A stretch of DNA of 64,000 nt from Mesorhizobium sp. L-8-3 (GCF_016756615.1 NZ_AP023262.1:3721501-3785500); one strand, 5' to 3'. Shown: positions 8,317 through 19,900, counted from the first letter of the stretch. The notes: generated by a model from the sequence alone, not told the origin. Numbers and translations are program-made.

Positions 8317-8343
8317 AATTATGTCAGTGATGTTGACATAATT
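8317..8343. promoter_or_regulatory. Inverted repeat, probable MarR operator
   Basis: Perfect 10-base arms AATTATGTCA and TGACATAATT are separated by seven bases. The site begins 40 bases upstream of the marR start, in the space shared with the divergent ilvE-like gene. MarR proteins bind such palindromes as dimers; the match to this particular regulator is inferred from position. Confidence 0.6.
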
Positions 8344-8538
8344 TGGGTTGGATGGTAATTTTATTCAAGCTTTTCGGCGGATTTTGAACGAAAAGGCAAG
8401 GAAAATCGGTTCCTTCAGGAATTTCCGTGAATTTGCCTTTCCCCGGCGTTCCGCCTACGCTCACCCGCAGACATTCACAGCAATGCCGCGGACAGAAAAC
8501 CACTCGACGTCCGGGCACAGGCCCGCGGGAGGCAAGTC

Positions 8539-9432
8539 ATGGCATCCGTTTCTTTCGACCAACTCGACGGCTTCATCTGGATGAACGGACAGTTCGTCAA
8601 ATGGGCCGACGCCAAGATCCACGTGCTGACGCACGGGCTGCACTACGCCAGCGCCGTCTTCGAGGGCGAGCGCGCCTATGGCGGCGAGATCTTCAAACTG
8701 ACCGAGCACAGCGAGCGCCTGCACGAGTCGGGGCGCATCCTGGGCTTCACCATCCCCTACAGCGTGGCCGAGATCGACGAGGCCTGCCGCGAACTGCTTA
8801 AGAAGCAAGGCTTCAAGGACGCCTATGTGCGCCCGATCGCCTGGCGCGGCAGCGAGCAGATGGGCGTTTCGGCCCAGAACAACAAGATCAACTGCGCGAT
8901 CGCGATCTGGCAGTGGCCGAGCTATTTCGACCCTGCGCAGAAGCTGAAGGGCATCCGCCTCGACATCGCCGAATACCGCCGTCCCGATCCGCGTACGGCG
9001 CCGTCGCGCGCGAAGGCCGCCGGCCTCTACATGATCTGTACCCTTTCCAAGCACGCCGCCGAGGCGAAAGGGTACGCCGACGCCATGATGTTCGACTGGC
9101 GCGGCCGAGTGGCCGAGGCGACGGGCGCCAATATCTTCTTTGTCAAGGACGGCAAGCTCCACACGCCGGATCCGGAGTGCTTCCTCGACGGCATCACCCG
9201 CAGGACCGTGATCGATCTGGCGCGTCGTCGCGGCTTCGCGGTCGTCGAGCGGGCGATCCAGCCGGAGGAACTCGAAGGCTTCGAGCAATGCTTCCTCACC
9301 GGCACGGCGGCCGAGGTGACCCCCGTTTCCGAGATCGGACCGTACCGGTTCGAGGTGGGCGAAATCACCAAGACGCTGATGAACGACTATACCGCCGAAG
9401 TGCAGCCCAAGCACGCGATCGCAGCCGAGTAG
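8539..9432 (+). CDS. ilvE: Branched-chain amino acid aminotransferase
   Basis: This 297-residue fold-type IV PLP enzyme catalyses the last step of Leu, Ile and Val synthesis by transferring an amino group from glutamate to the branched 2-oxo acids. Family marks are 'LHYASAVFEGERAY' (about 34-47), the PLP Lys K159 in 'SRAKAAGLY', 'FDWRGRVAEATGANIF' and 'FLTGTAAEVTPV' near the end. Length is normal for IlvE. It stands alone, divergent from marR. Related fold-type IV enzymes (D-amino acid aminotransferase, ADC lyase) are less likely because of the EGERAY and TGTAAEVTP motifs. Confidence 0.9.
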   Translation: MASVSFDQLDGFIWMNGQFVKWADAKIHVLTHGLHYASAVFEGERAYGGEIFKLTEHSERLHESGRILGFTIPYSVAEIDEACRELLKKQGFKDAYVRPIAWRGSEQMGVSAQNNKINCAIAIWQWPSYFDPAQKLKGIRLDIAEYRRPDPRTAPSRAKAAGLYMICTLSKHAAEAKGYADAMMFDWRGRVAEATGANIFFVKDGKLHTPDPECFLDGITRRTVIDLARRRGFAVVERAIQPEELEGFEQCFLTGTAAEVTPVSEIGPYRFEVGEITKTLMNDYTAEVQPKHAIAAE

Positions 9433-9513
9433 CGGTCTCGGGCGGCTCGCCGCCAGGGGCGGGCCGCATCCTGGCCGTCGGAGCAGTCAACGGCTTCAGG
9501 TGACGTTGTGGAA

Positions 9514-9533
9514 GCCTCGCATCAAGGCGAGGC
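9514..9533 (+). terminator. Hairpin downstream of ilvE, possible terminator
   Basis: GCCTCGC and GCGAGGC form a perfect 7-base stem with a 6-base loop, 81 bases after the ilvE stop. There is no immediate T-tract; a short TTTT follows 13 bases later, so termination is uncertain. Confidence 0.3.
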
Positions 9534-9644
9534 GGTCGCGGTCGGTTTTACTTCGGCGATCTCATATTTGACTTTCGTCTAATTCGGCGTCTCACTGTGC
9601 ATGCCGGGCTCACCGAGTCCCGGTTTGCTCTGGAGGGAAGTCAC

Positions 9645-9962
9645 ATGGACAGTAGTGCCCTTATTGCTATCATCGTGCAGATCATCACGGGTATCATCGG
9701 TGGCCAGGCTGTAGGCGCGGCAATCCAGCAGGCGGCAATGAGTCAGCTGCCGAAAATCATCAGCGGTGCGGTCGGCGGCGTCGCCGGCGGCACGATCCTC
9801 GGAAGCCTGCTCGGCGGCGCGACGACCGGCGATCCGGCTGCCGGCGGCGCGGCCGGCGGGGCGCTCGGCGGCCTTCTCACGAACGCCATCGGCGGGGCCG
9901 GCGGCGGCGCAATCCTGACGGCGATCGTCGGCGCCGTGATGAAGTCAATGAACAAGGCCTGA
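9645..9962 (+). CDS. Glycine-zipper-like small membrane protein
   Basis: This 105-residue protein consists almost entirely of Ala, Gly and Ile. Long hydrophobic stretches carry GxxxG-like spacing ('IITGIIGGQAVGAAI', 'GAVGGVAGGTILGSLLGGA', 'GGALGGLLTNAIGGAGGGA'). This pattern is typical of glycine-zipper proteins that pack helices in or on a membrane. The ATG at 9645 has an excellent TGGAGGGAA site. No enzymatic motif is present and I do not recognise a named family. Confidence 0.6.
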   Translation: MDSSALIAIIVQIITGIIGGQAVGAAIQQAAMSQLPKIISGAVGGVAGGTILGSLLGGATTGDPAAGGAAGGALGGLLTNAIGGAGGGAILTAIVGAVMKSMNKA

Positions 9963-10260
9963 CAGCCATTCCCGGGTGGCGGGCGGCCTCCCGGTCGCCC
10001 GTTTCCCCATCAGGCTCGACGTTGCTTCCGCCCCGCTGGCTGCGTCGTGAAACTCGTCGAGACGACGGTAGCCAGCGTCCATACTTTCTTCCAGCATGCA
10101 GAGCGCCGTCGCGCGTTTTCCCTCAACGCTCACAGGTCGGTGCTCGAGCCAGCCCTGTTCAGCCATGACGGGGGGCGGAAGTGCAGGGCGCGTTGAAGAT
10201 CTGTTTCAGATGATCTCACGGTTGGACGGCGTCGTGACGGGCAAATGGCCGTTTGTTCAT
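9945..10260 (-). pseudogene. Remnant of an ArsR-linked SRPBCC (AHSA1) gene
   Basis: The arsR stop codon overlaps an ATG (10258-10260) as ATGA, the translational coupling usual for the SRPBCC/AHSA1 gene that follows this type of ArsR. The new frame reads M-N-K-R-P-F and then stops after 14 codons. In another frame around 10030-10110 the segment 'LEESMDAGYRRLDEF' resembles the last helix of SRPBCC proteins ('...GMEEGYDRLDELL'). Only the two ends seem to survive, about 300 bases instead of about 450. The reading as a deleted and frameshifted partner gene is an inference from short matches. Confidence 0.4.
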
Positions 10261-10616
10261 TCCACGCCTCTACCGCCCTTGCTTGCCGCATCGCCCTGCA
10301 GCACGTCGAGCAGGGTGTCGAGCCGATGGAAATTGCCCTCCCAGATGGCGCGGTAGTTCTCGAGCCAGCCGTTCGCTTCTGCGAGCGGGGCCGTCTCAAG
10401 GCGGCATGGCCGGCGTTGCGCGTCCCGTCCGCGCGAGACCAACCCCGCACTCTCCAGGACCTTCAGGTGTTTCGAGATCGCGGGCTGACTCATGGCGAAA
10501 GGCTCGGCAAGTTCCATCACGGTCGCTTCGCCGAGGACCAGCCGTGCCAGGATCGCGCGCCTTGTGGGATCGGCGAGCGCAGCGAATGTCGCGTTGAGTC
10601 GGTCAGTCGGCATCAT
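10257..10616 (-). CDS. ArsR-family transcriptional regulator
   Basis: This 119-residue winged-helix repressor belongs to the ArsR group usually paired with SRPBCC-domain proteins. The core reads 'FAALADPTRRAILARLVLGEATVMELAEPFAMSQPAISKHLKVLESAGLVSRGRDAQRR' (about 10-70), ending in the 'W' helix 'WLENYRAIWEGNFHRLDTLL' typical of this branch. It lacks the metal-binding Cys of the As(III) sensors, so the signal is not obvious. It is followed by a decayed partner gene with an ATGA overlap. Confidence 0.88.
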   Translation of the reverse strand: MMPTDRLNATFAALADPTRRAILARLVLGEATVMELAEPFAMSQPAISKHLKVLESAGLVSRGRDAQRRPCRLETAPLAEANGWLENYRAIWEGNFHRLDTLLDVLQGDAASKGGRGVE

Positions 10617-10886
10617 GTAGACAACTCGAGTATTCCATAACTGAAAGGTTATATGTTATTTGCCGTTCGTCAATCGATCTTTGATCGGAGTACCGGCCCT
10701 CGACCTCGCCGGACGGGTAGACGGATGGGGCTGCCCCCACTATGTGTGCCCTGGCGCACGATCCGAGGACTTGGAATTCGACCTCGGAAAAGCACGATGC
10801 GCCGAGCATGAAGCGATGGGCGCCCTTTGCGTGTCCGAAGCAACGCGCGGCACGGTGAGCCGCGACCGAGAAGATGAGGCAGCGCG

Positions 10887-11528
10887 ATGGGCCAGCTCAA
10901 CGCCGGGATCATTCCGGTGACCCCTTTCCAGCAGAATTGCACGATCCTGTTCGATACGGACGACAGGTCCGGCGTGGTCGTCGATCCCGGTGGCGACGTC
11001 GCCGAGATCGTGAAGGCGATCGAAGACAACAAGCTCTCGATCGCCGCGATCTGGATCACCCACGGCCATATCGATCACGCAGGCGGCGCCATGGAGCTCA
11101 AGGACAAGCTCGGGGTGGAGATACTCGGCCCGCATGAGGCCGATCGTCCGCTGCTCGCCAATCTCGAAAACCAGGCGCTGCGCTTCGGCATCACCGACAC
11201 TGTGCGCAATTGCGTGCCCGACCGCTTCCTCGCCGAGGGCGAGACGGTCGGCTTCGGCGAGCACAACTTTGAAGTGCTGCATTGCCCCGGTCATGCGCCG
11301 GGCCATGTCGTCTATTTCAACCGTGCTGCAAAGTTCGCCCATGTCGGCGACGTGCTGTTCCGCGGTTCGATCGGTCGGACCGACCTGCCCGGCGGGGATC
11401 ATGCCGCGCTGATCCGGTCGATCAAGGAGAAGCTGCTGCCGCTCGGCGACGATATCGGCTTCCTGTGCGGCCATGGGCCGGGCGGCCGCTTCGGCGAAGA
11501 GCGGTTGAGCAATCCGTTCCTTACATAG
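10887..11528 (+). CDS. MBL-fold metallo-hydrolase (glyoxalase II-like)
   Basis: This 213-residue metallo-beta-lactamase-fold hydrolase has the metal-binding motif H59-G-H-I-D-H64. Further metal ligands are the His in 'LHCPGHAPGHVVY', the Asp in 'HVGDVLFRGSIGRTDLPGG' and the His in 'LCGHGPGGRFGEER'. This arrangement is that of the short YcbL-like glyoxalase II/hydroxyacylglutathione hydrolase branch. It is a cytoplasmic enzyme acting on a thioester or similar substrate, with two metal ions expected. The gene stands alone. Confidence 0.85.
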   Translation: MGQLNAGIIPVTPFQQNCTILFDTDDRSGVVVDPGGDVAEIVKAIEDNKLSIAAIWITHGHIDHAGGAMELKDKLGVEILGPHEADRPLLANLENQALRFGITDTVRNCVPDRFLAEGETVGFGEHNFEVLHCPGHAPGHVVYFNRAAKFAHVGDVLFRGSIGRTDLPGGDHAALIRSIKEKLLPLGDDIGFLCGHGPGGRFGEERLSNPFLT

Positions 11529-11718
11529 AGCGCTTCCAAACGGCGGACGCACCGACGGTGCTGCCCTAGCCCGAACTTTGCCTAGCCGTCGTCGCAGCGC
11601 CGGATTTATTCCGAAACCGGTACCCGCCTTCGGGTTCGATGCCATGCGGCCCCGAATATTGGCTGCCGCCAGGGTCGGCGAGCGCCGCCATGCGGCGCTC
11701 AACCTTCATTCAGACCGC

Positions 11719-12183
11719 CTATCGGGCTTCGCAGAAATGCCGCCTGCCGTCATAGCCGACGAAGGTGCCGGTGCTCGGATTGAAGGAACGATAGCGATCC
11801 TCGCAATAGCGGAACCAGCCGGGGCTCCACGGCTCGAGCCCACCATAGGCATATCGCCCCGTCCCATAGCCGGCGCCCTCCGGCGCATATTCATATTCGG
11901 CGCCTGGCCGCGGCGGGAAATAGTCGTCGTCCACATAAGGATCGTTATAAATCCGCTCCCGGTAGACCGGTCCCCTTGGGCCCGAATCCGCCAGAGCACC
12001 CGCGACGATAGCACCGGCCGCCAGGCCGAGTACGCCTGCTGCAAGCAGATCGCCGTCGGAGTTGCGACGAACGACATGGCCTTCGCGGTAATAACGCTCG
12101 CCGCTATGGGCGGCAGGCAGGGCGGTCAGCGTGGTCGCGGCGATGGCCGCCGAGAGGATCGAAGTTTTCAGGAAGCGGTTCAC
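11719..12183 (-). CDS. BA14K-family secreted protein
   Basis: This 154-residue exported protein ends in the BA14K signature 'EPWSPGWFRYCEDRYRSFNPSTGTFVGYDGRRHFC', including the two conserved Cys (family named for a Brucella abortus 14-kDa immunoreactive protein). An N-terminal signal peptide (to about residue 25) is followed by a Gly/Ala hydrophobic segment (about 46-63). I choose the GTG at 12181-12183 because AAGGAG lies 7 bases upstream. An ATG five codons earlier (12198) would place that ribosome binding site inside the gene. Function in rhizobia is unknown. Confidence 0.8.
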   Translation of the reverse strand: MNRFLKTSILSAAIAATTLTALPAAHSGERYYREGHVVRRNSDGDLLAAGVLGLAAGAIVAGALADSGPRGPVYRERIYNDPYVDDDYFPPRPGAEYEYAPEGAGYGTGRYAYGGLEPWSPGWFRYCEDRYRSFNPSTGTFVGYDGRRHFCEAR

Positions 12184-12762
12184 ATCTGTCTCCTTCACGC
12201 CGCGGATCCCGGGGAAGGTCGGCGGTCGATTGCCCGTCTAGGCCCCCTTGCATGAACGGAGGCTGAACGGCGTGGCGGACGGCTGTGTGCCTGCCGAAAG
12301 TGGCATTTTGAGAAAGGATGAAGTTATCGGACGCAAGCACTCGGGTGCTCCGTGCCGGCGGTCGATGAGATCGACCGCCGAAGCGACTGCCAACCACGCC
12401 TGTCGGACCGAAAGCCCATTGGCACCAGAGCGCCGGGCGTCCGCTCGGATGCGCAAAGGTCGCTCTGGCGCTTTCAACCTGCGCATCGTGCCTTCTGAAA
12501 ATCGAGTACGATTTCCGACGCAGTAGATCCCCCGATGTTCGATGGTTGTCGGCCGCAGGGCTACCTTGGACCAGGAACACCAAAGCGGCGTCGATCAGGC
12601 GCCCGCTTTCCTGGAGACGGCACATCCACGAGACGGCACATCCACAGATGCTCCGTGCCGGCATCGATAGGAAAAAGCTCCGCAGACAGCATTGCTGCGA
12701 CACCGCGCCTGCCATGCCTGTTTCCGGGGCCGGAGCCCCGCCGTCGATGGTCGTGGACCGGC
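12184..12762. other. Intergenic region with a 16-base tandem repeat
   Basis: I find no supported gene here. Two perfect tandem copies of a 16-base unit (GAGACGGCACATCCAC) lie at 12614-12629 and 12630-12645. The motif TGCTCCGTGCCGGC occurs twice (near 12348 and 12649). Open frames exist on both strands but lack ribosome binding sites and family resemblance. Confidence 0.5.
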
Positions 12763-12975
12763 TCAGCCGATCCTGAGATTGACCGCCTTCGGACCCTTGC
12801 CGCGCTTGTCCGGCTCGGTATCGAAAGTCACTTTCTGCCCGTCTTCGAGGCCGGGAAGGCCGGAGGCCTGCACCGCCGAGATATGTACGAATACGTCCTT
12901 CGCTCCGTCGTCCGGCGTGATGAAGCCGAAGCCTTTGGCATGGTTGAAGAACTTGACAGTGCCGGTCTGCGGCAT
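12763..12975 (-). CDS. Cold-shock protein (CspA family), copy 1
   Basis: This 70-residue single-domain OB-fold protein binds single-stranded RNA and DNA. RNP1 'KGFGFI' (about 14-19) and RNP2 'VFVHIS' (about 28-33) are intact. The C-terminus 'KGPKAVNLRIG' is typical of alphaproteobacterial CSPs. AAAGGGAG precedes the ATG. The next gene upstream is a second CSP, about 83 per cent alike by eye, in the same orientation. Both leaders share a 28-base motif 165-200 bases before the start, so they are probably regulated alike. Confidence 0.93.
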   Translation of the reverse strand: MPQTGTVKFFNHAKGFGFITPDDGAKDVFVHISAVQASGLPGLEDGQKVTFDTEPDKRGKGPKAVNLRIG

Positions 12976-13147
12976 GGGAAACTCCCTTTGGTCCCATCAT
13001 CGACATGTCTGGCGGGAAATATCCCCGCGCAGGCTCGGCCGTTCACTGGAGGAGCAGAAACAGTTTCTCGCGCCGGGACCTTCCCAAGATCCTCTTGTTC
13101 CGCGATCACCTGGGCTTCCGGCGTTGCCAGAACCCAGTGCAGTCTAT

Positions 13148-13175
13148 TCCGGTCTCCGGGCCGGCAAATGCCCGA
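13148..13175 (-). promoter_or_regulatory. Shared cold-shock leader motif, copy 1
   Basis: On the minus strand this reads TCGGGCATTTGC-CGGCCCGG-AGACCGGA. A copy differing at three positions lies at 13768-13795 in front of the second csp gene. It lies 173-200 bases upstream of the csp start, in the probable 5' untranslated region. It may be an RNA element comparable in role to the enterobacterial cspA cold box, which is an inference. Confidence 0.5.
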
Positions 13176-13330
13176 ACAAGAATTTTGTCCTTCATTTTTC
13201 CGGCGTGAGCAAGTGAAACTTTCAGTTTGGCTCATTGACGCCACGACAGCTCCATCGGGCATCGACAATTCGCCGGCTTATGTATGGTGAGCATTCCCTA
13301 AGTTGGCTGATACTATCTGTAATGCACCTC

Positions 13331-13364
13331 AAAAGCAAAAGGCACGGCGGATCGCCGTGCCTTT
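13331..13364 (-). terminator. Intrinsic terminator of cold-shock gene 2
   Basis: On the minus strand GGCACGGCG-ATC-CGCCGTGCC forms a perfect 9-base stem, followed by TTTTGCTTTT. It begins 30 bases after the stop of the csp gene ending at 13391. Confidence 0.85.
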
Positions 13365-13390
13365 CGAAGAATGGCAGTCTTGCAGACGAA

Positions 13391-13603
13391 TCAGGCGGCG
13401 CGCAGATTGACCGCCTTGGGGCCCTTGCCCATGCGGTCCGGCTCGACGTCGAAGGTGACCTTCTGGCCGTCGATCAGGGTGCGCAGGCCGGAGGCTTCGA
13501 TCGCCGAGATGTGCACGAATACATCCTTCGCGCCGCCATCAGGCGTGATGAAGCCATAACCCTTGGTTGCGTTGAAGAACTTCACGGTGCCGGTCTGAGC
13601 CAT
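13391..13603 (-). CDS. Cold-shock protein (CspA family), copy 2
   Basis: This 70-residue cold-shock-domain protein has RNP1 'KGYGFI' and RNP2 'VFVHIS' intact and the same 'KGPKAVNLR' end as copy 1. The ATG at 13601-13603 is supported by AAGGAG at 13615-13620, though the spacing of 11 bases is long. The frame is open upstream, but that part belongs to the leader. A promoter-like pair at 13804-13832 would give a 5' leader of about 190 bases, as seen for regulated cspA mRNAs. A strong intrinsic terminator follows. Confidence 0.93.
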   Translation of the reverse strand: MAQTGTVKFFNATKGYGFITPDGGAKDVFVHISAIEASGLRTLIDGQKVTFDVEPDRMGKGPKAVNLRAA

Positions 13604-13767
13604 TGGGGGGAGAACTCCTTCACCCATTGTTGCTTGGTCCTTCCCGATATTGGAAGACGGGAGAACCGGTGGATCTTGGCGGTCAGGCGTTTTGCGCATG
13701 ATTTAACCCCCCGCCAAAGAGGGGCCGTCAGATATTCACAGTATCGGGGAAAGGGTCGTCCAAAGCG

Positions 13768-13795
13768 TCCAGTCTCCGGGTCAGCAAATGCCCGA
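13768..13795 (-). promoter_or_regulatory. Shared cold-shock leader motif, copy 2
   Basis: This is the second copy of the 28-base motif seen at 13148-13175, 165-192 bases upstream of the csp start. It begins 2-3 bases after the transcription start predicted from the promoter at 13804-13832, so it would form the extreme 5' end of the mRNA. Confidence 0.5.
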
Positions 13796-13803
13796 GGGAC
13801 ACT

Positions 13804-13832
13804 TCTATTGCACGGATGCGTGATAGTTGCAA
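13804..13832 (-). promoter_or_regulatory. Candidate promoter of cold-shock gene 2
   Basis: On the minus strand TTGCAA (-35) is separated by 17 bases from AATAGA (-10). It sits just upstream of the conserved leader motif and downstream of the capA coding end. It was assigned by eye to the housekeeping sigma-factor consensus. Confidence 0.4.
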
Positions 13833-13846
13833 GACTGTCCGTGAAT

Positions 13847-14935
13847 TCAGTCACTTGCCGCCGCGCGTAAATCTTGCTGTCGTGCGAATATTGTCCGCCA
13901 GCGGTCGGCCGCACGGCGCCCTAGACTTCGGCGCGCCATGTCGATCGGTGCGAGCACCTCGCGGCCACCCCGCGGTGACCGGAGGAAGGGGACCATGCCG
14001 CATGACACGATCCCGGCACGCCGGGAGCCGGCCTCCGCCTTGTCCAGGCTGATGCCGACCGACAGCAGCGCGCTGATCCGCAACGGCCAACGGCACCACC
14101 ACCATGCCGTGCCGAGGAAATCGCCGAGGGAATATGCGACCAGCGTTTCGCCGATCCGTTCCGCCGGCTGGACCACATGCGCATGGCCGCCGACGACGAG
14201 ACTGGCGCCGCTTGCCGCCAACCGCCGCGCCGTCTCTCGCGTCGCGGCTTCCGGGAAATGCCGGAACTCGCGGTCCCAATGGGGTACGGCGCAGACGAAG
14301 TCGGCCTCGGCCTCGCGCAACGCGGCCCAGCCGCCGTGGTTGAAATCCGCCGCGGTCGTCACCCGGCCCGAAAAGGCATCGGCCGTCTCGTTGCGCCATT
14401 GGGTGAAGGCGGCAAGGCCGATCCGCGCCGGACCGGCCCGCACGGTCCGCACGAAGCCATCCCGTGCGGCTCCGATCGTGCGGACGCAAAGCCGGTCGAG
14501 CGTCTCCAGCGTCTGCTCGAAGCCGGGGACGCCCTGGTCGAGCGCGTGGTTGTTGGCGAGCGACAGCACCAGCCTGTGCGGGTCGATGGCCGCGGCGGCC
14601 AGCGTCTGTTCGAGAAAGCTCCGGGTCATGGCGTGGCGCGTGCCGACTGCGGTGCCAAGCCGGGCGAGGGGGCGAGCCACGATCGGGCTTTCGCAATTGC
14701 CGATCACGAGATCGGCTGCGGAGATGGTCTTGCGCAGGCTTTCGTCGATTTCGGGCGACTTGCCGCTCGCCACGGCCGAGATGTCACCGACGAAGACGAG
14801 ACGCACGTCCGGCGGTGGTGTCCGCGACGATCCCCCCATCGCCGGCAAAAACCCGTTGCGGTCGCCGCCGAGAGACGGAACCAGAAAACGGGGCAGCCAG
14901 GAGAGACGATAGGAGAGAGGAAAGTTGCTCGACAC
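13847..14935 (-). CDS. CapA-family protein (PGA_cap metallophosphatase fold)
   Basis: This 362-residue protein belongs to the CapA/PgsA family, a calcineurin-like fold. Motifs are 'VRLVFVGDIS' (about 44-53), 'IGNCESPI' (about 78-85), 'LSLANNHALDQG' (about 125-136), 'AVPHWDREF' and 'VVGGHAHVVQPAE' near 245-257. Members take part in polyglutamate capsule synthesis in Bacillus but are widespread with other roles. There is no clear signal peptide. The first codon is GTG with a weak GAAGAG site, and an ATG at 14839 is an alternative. There are no capsule genes nearby, so the role is open. Confidence 0.8.
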   Translation of the reverse strand: MSSNFPLSYRLSWLPRFLVPSLGGDRNGFLPAMGGSSRTPPPDVRLVFVGDISAVASGKSPEIDESLRKTISAADLVIGNCESPIVARPLARLGTAVGTRHAMTRSFLEQTLAAAAIDPHRLVLSLANNHALDQGVPGFEQTLETLDRLCVRTIGAARDGFVRTVRAGPARIGLAAFTQWRNETADAFSGRVTTAADFNHGGWAALREAEADFVCAVPHWDREFRHFPEAATRETARRLAASGASLVVGGHAHVVQPAERIGETLVAYSLGDFLGTAWWWCRWPLRISALLSVGISLDKAEAGSRRAGIVSCGMVPFLRSPRGGREVLAPIDMARRSLGRRAADRWRTIFARQQDLRAAASD

Positions 14936-15286
14936 CGCGCTCTTCTAATCGTTTGCGGAAGGGCGCGCCAGAAGCTTCGCAGCGTCGCTCCGGCTTTCGC
15001 AGCGCGCCCCGAGGAGCGTTCGGCGTGGGTGGTGGGTCCTCGCCTCATGGACCGCGATGCCGTCAGTCGCATCTTGTCGGCCCGGCGGGCTGTCAGGCCC
15101 AGGCTCGGATGCTGCAATGCTGCACGCTCGTTCGCAGGGATGCCTTGCGCCGATCAATTTGCGCATCGTGTCTTCCAAGGCGCTGCCGCCTCCTCCTGAC
15201 AGCGCATTGTCAGCATCGCCGCGACGCGGGGCGGCCCGATGGTGATTGGACTTTCCATTTTGCGGGACTCCACCCATATTCCTGAC
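14936..15286. other. Intergenic region between capA and uvrB
   Basis: No gene is supported here. This divergent space must hold the uvrB promoter. I looked for the alphaproteobacterial LexA box (GTTC-N7-GTTC) and did not find a convincing one. Confidence 0.45.
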
Positions 15287-18325
<3,039 letters not shown>

Positions 18326-18424
18326 TCCAACCTTGCGGCACGTTGCTGCAAGACCGACAAGCCGTCGCCCCTAAGGTCTCAAAGTCGGCTGCGACTGATT
18401 GCTGCCGCGGCGGTGAGTGGAAGT

Positions 18425-18649
18425 TCAGCGCAACCGATTGTAGCGGTAGCGATTGACGATCTCCTGGTTGAAGAAGCGGCCGGGCGAGGGAGCCTCGCGG
18501 AAGGCGTCGACGACGATCCACGGTACCTCGAAATAGAGATAAGCGGTGCCGTTGACCAACCGCACTTCGAGTTCGTCGTCATCGGGCGCGTAGCGGATCG
18601 GGCGGACGACGCTCGAGCCTGGAAAGTCGGTCTGCTCGACGGTTCTCAT
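18425..18649 (-). CDS. KTSC domain-containing protein
   Basis: This 74-residue protein is a single KTSC domain: 'SSVVRPIRYAPDDDELEVRLVNGTAYLYFEVPWIVVDAFREAPSPGRFFNQEIVNRYRYNRL'. The family is named after a C-terminal domain found in some lysyl-tRNA synthetases, and stand-alone copies are common in proteobacteria. Function is unknown; nucleic-acid binding has been suggested. The gene converges on uvrB with about 100 bases between. Confidence 0.8.
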   Translation of the reverse strand: MRTVEQTDFPGSSVVRPIRYAPDDDELEVRLVNGTAYLYFEVPWIVVDAFREAPSPGRFFNQEIVNRYRYNRLR

Positions 18650-18898
18650 CGTCTTTTCTCCGATAAGGCGTCGCCTCGTCCTGGTGCCGATGTGACGGCC
18701 TTCGGAACGCCATGATCCTCTCCGAACGCAATGCCGTCAAATCGAAAGCAAGTTTCCTGAACGCAACCCTGCGTTTCCATTCATCGCCCGTTCAGCCGTT
18801 CTGCCGCATGTTCCGCGCCATCAGGGACGACCCCGGGGACGAGAGTTCCGCCGGTATCGGCAGGACCCGGAAGCCGCCGGAAACAAAGGAGAATATTC

Positions 18899-19846
18899 AT
18901 GCCCGTCATTCGCGGCACCAACTATTCCGAGACGCTCTACGGAACGGCGTATAACGATACGATCTACGGCTATGGCGGCGACGACCTCATCTATGGCTAT
19001 GGCGGCAACGACCTGATCTATGGCGGGGCCGGCAATGACGACATCCTCGGCGGCAACGGCGTCAACAATCTCTATGGAGGCACGGGCGCCGACTGGTTCA
19101 TCATGAGCGCGCGTACCACTGGGCTCAGCGACGATTTCATTGCCGACTTCCAGTTCGGCTATGACAAGATCGACGTCTCGGCCTGGGGCATCAGCGACTT
19201 CAGCCAGCTCAGGGCTTTCCTGAAGACCGACAAGTATGGTGACGCCTATTTCAACGCCTTCTACAACGGCTACGACCACTATCTGACTGTCGCCGACGTT
19301 ACCGCCGGCCAGTTGATCTCCAGCGACTTCGTCTATTCGAGTTCAGGCGCCCGCAGCCAGTCCGGTACCTACTATTCCGACATGATGTTCGGCTCCCGCT
19401 ACAACGATACGCTGTACGGTGCCGGCGGCAACGACATATTGCATGGCGGCCTCGGCAACGACCGAATGAACGGCGGCACCGGCAATGACGATCTCTATGG
19501 CGGCGCCGGCTACGACGTGCTGACCGGCGGCGCCGGAGCGGACGCCTTCGTTTTCCAGTCGGTCACCGACAGCGCGCCGAACGCCTATCGCGACCGCATC
19601 ACCGACTTCGACTACAGGTACGATTTCATCGATCTTTCGCTGATCGACGCGCGGGCGAATGTTGCCGGCAACCAGGCCTTCCAGTGGATCGGCACCGGCA
19701 ACTTCACCAATTCCGGCCAGCTCAAATATGGCTGGTACGGCAACGACACGATCATCTCTGCGAATACGGACACGGACTCCACTCCGGAATTCCAGATCGT
19801 CCTGTCGGGCAGGCATACGCTGCTCGCCGGCGACTTCGTCCTGTAG
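18899..19846 (+). CDS. RTX-type calcium-binding protein, small
   Basis: This 315-residue protein carries two blocks of Gly/Asp nonapeptide RTX repeats (about 10-60 and 165-215, units like GGAGNDxLxG), each followed by a beta-rich module of the serralysin C-terminal type ('ADAFVFQSVTDSAPN...RITDFDYRYDFIDLS'). It has no N-terminal signal peptide and ends in a short hydrophobic tail, D-F-V-L, as in type I secretion substrates. It probably folds outside the cell upon binding calcium. No protease or adhesin domain is visible. No type I secretion genes lie in the window. Confidence 0.85.
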   Translation: MPVIRGTNYSETLYGTAYNDTIYGYGGDDLIYGYGGNDLIYGGAGNDDILGGNGVNNLYGGTGADWFIMSARTTGLSDDFIADFQFGYDKIDVSAWGISDFSQLRAFLKTDKYGDAYFNAFYNGYDHYLTVADVTAGQLISSDFVYSSSGARSQSGTYYSDMMFGSRYNDTLYGAGGNDILHGGLGNDRMNGGTGNDDLYGGAGYDVLTGGAGADAFVFQSVTDSAPNAYRDRITDFDYRYDFIDLSLIDARANVAGNQAFQWIGTGNFTNSGQLKYGWYGNDTIISANTDTDSTPEFQIVLSGRHTLLAGDFVL

Positions 19847-19900
19847 AAGCGTTTCCGAACTCCTGCCCGGCCGGCCGCTCCGCGGCCGGCCGCATCCGTT

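Noticed and set aside
14936..15286. LexA box upstream of uvrB
   Set aside because: No GTTC-N7-GTTC match with reasonable spacing was found by eye.
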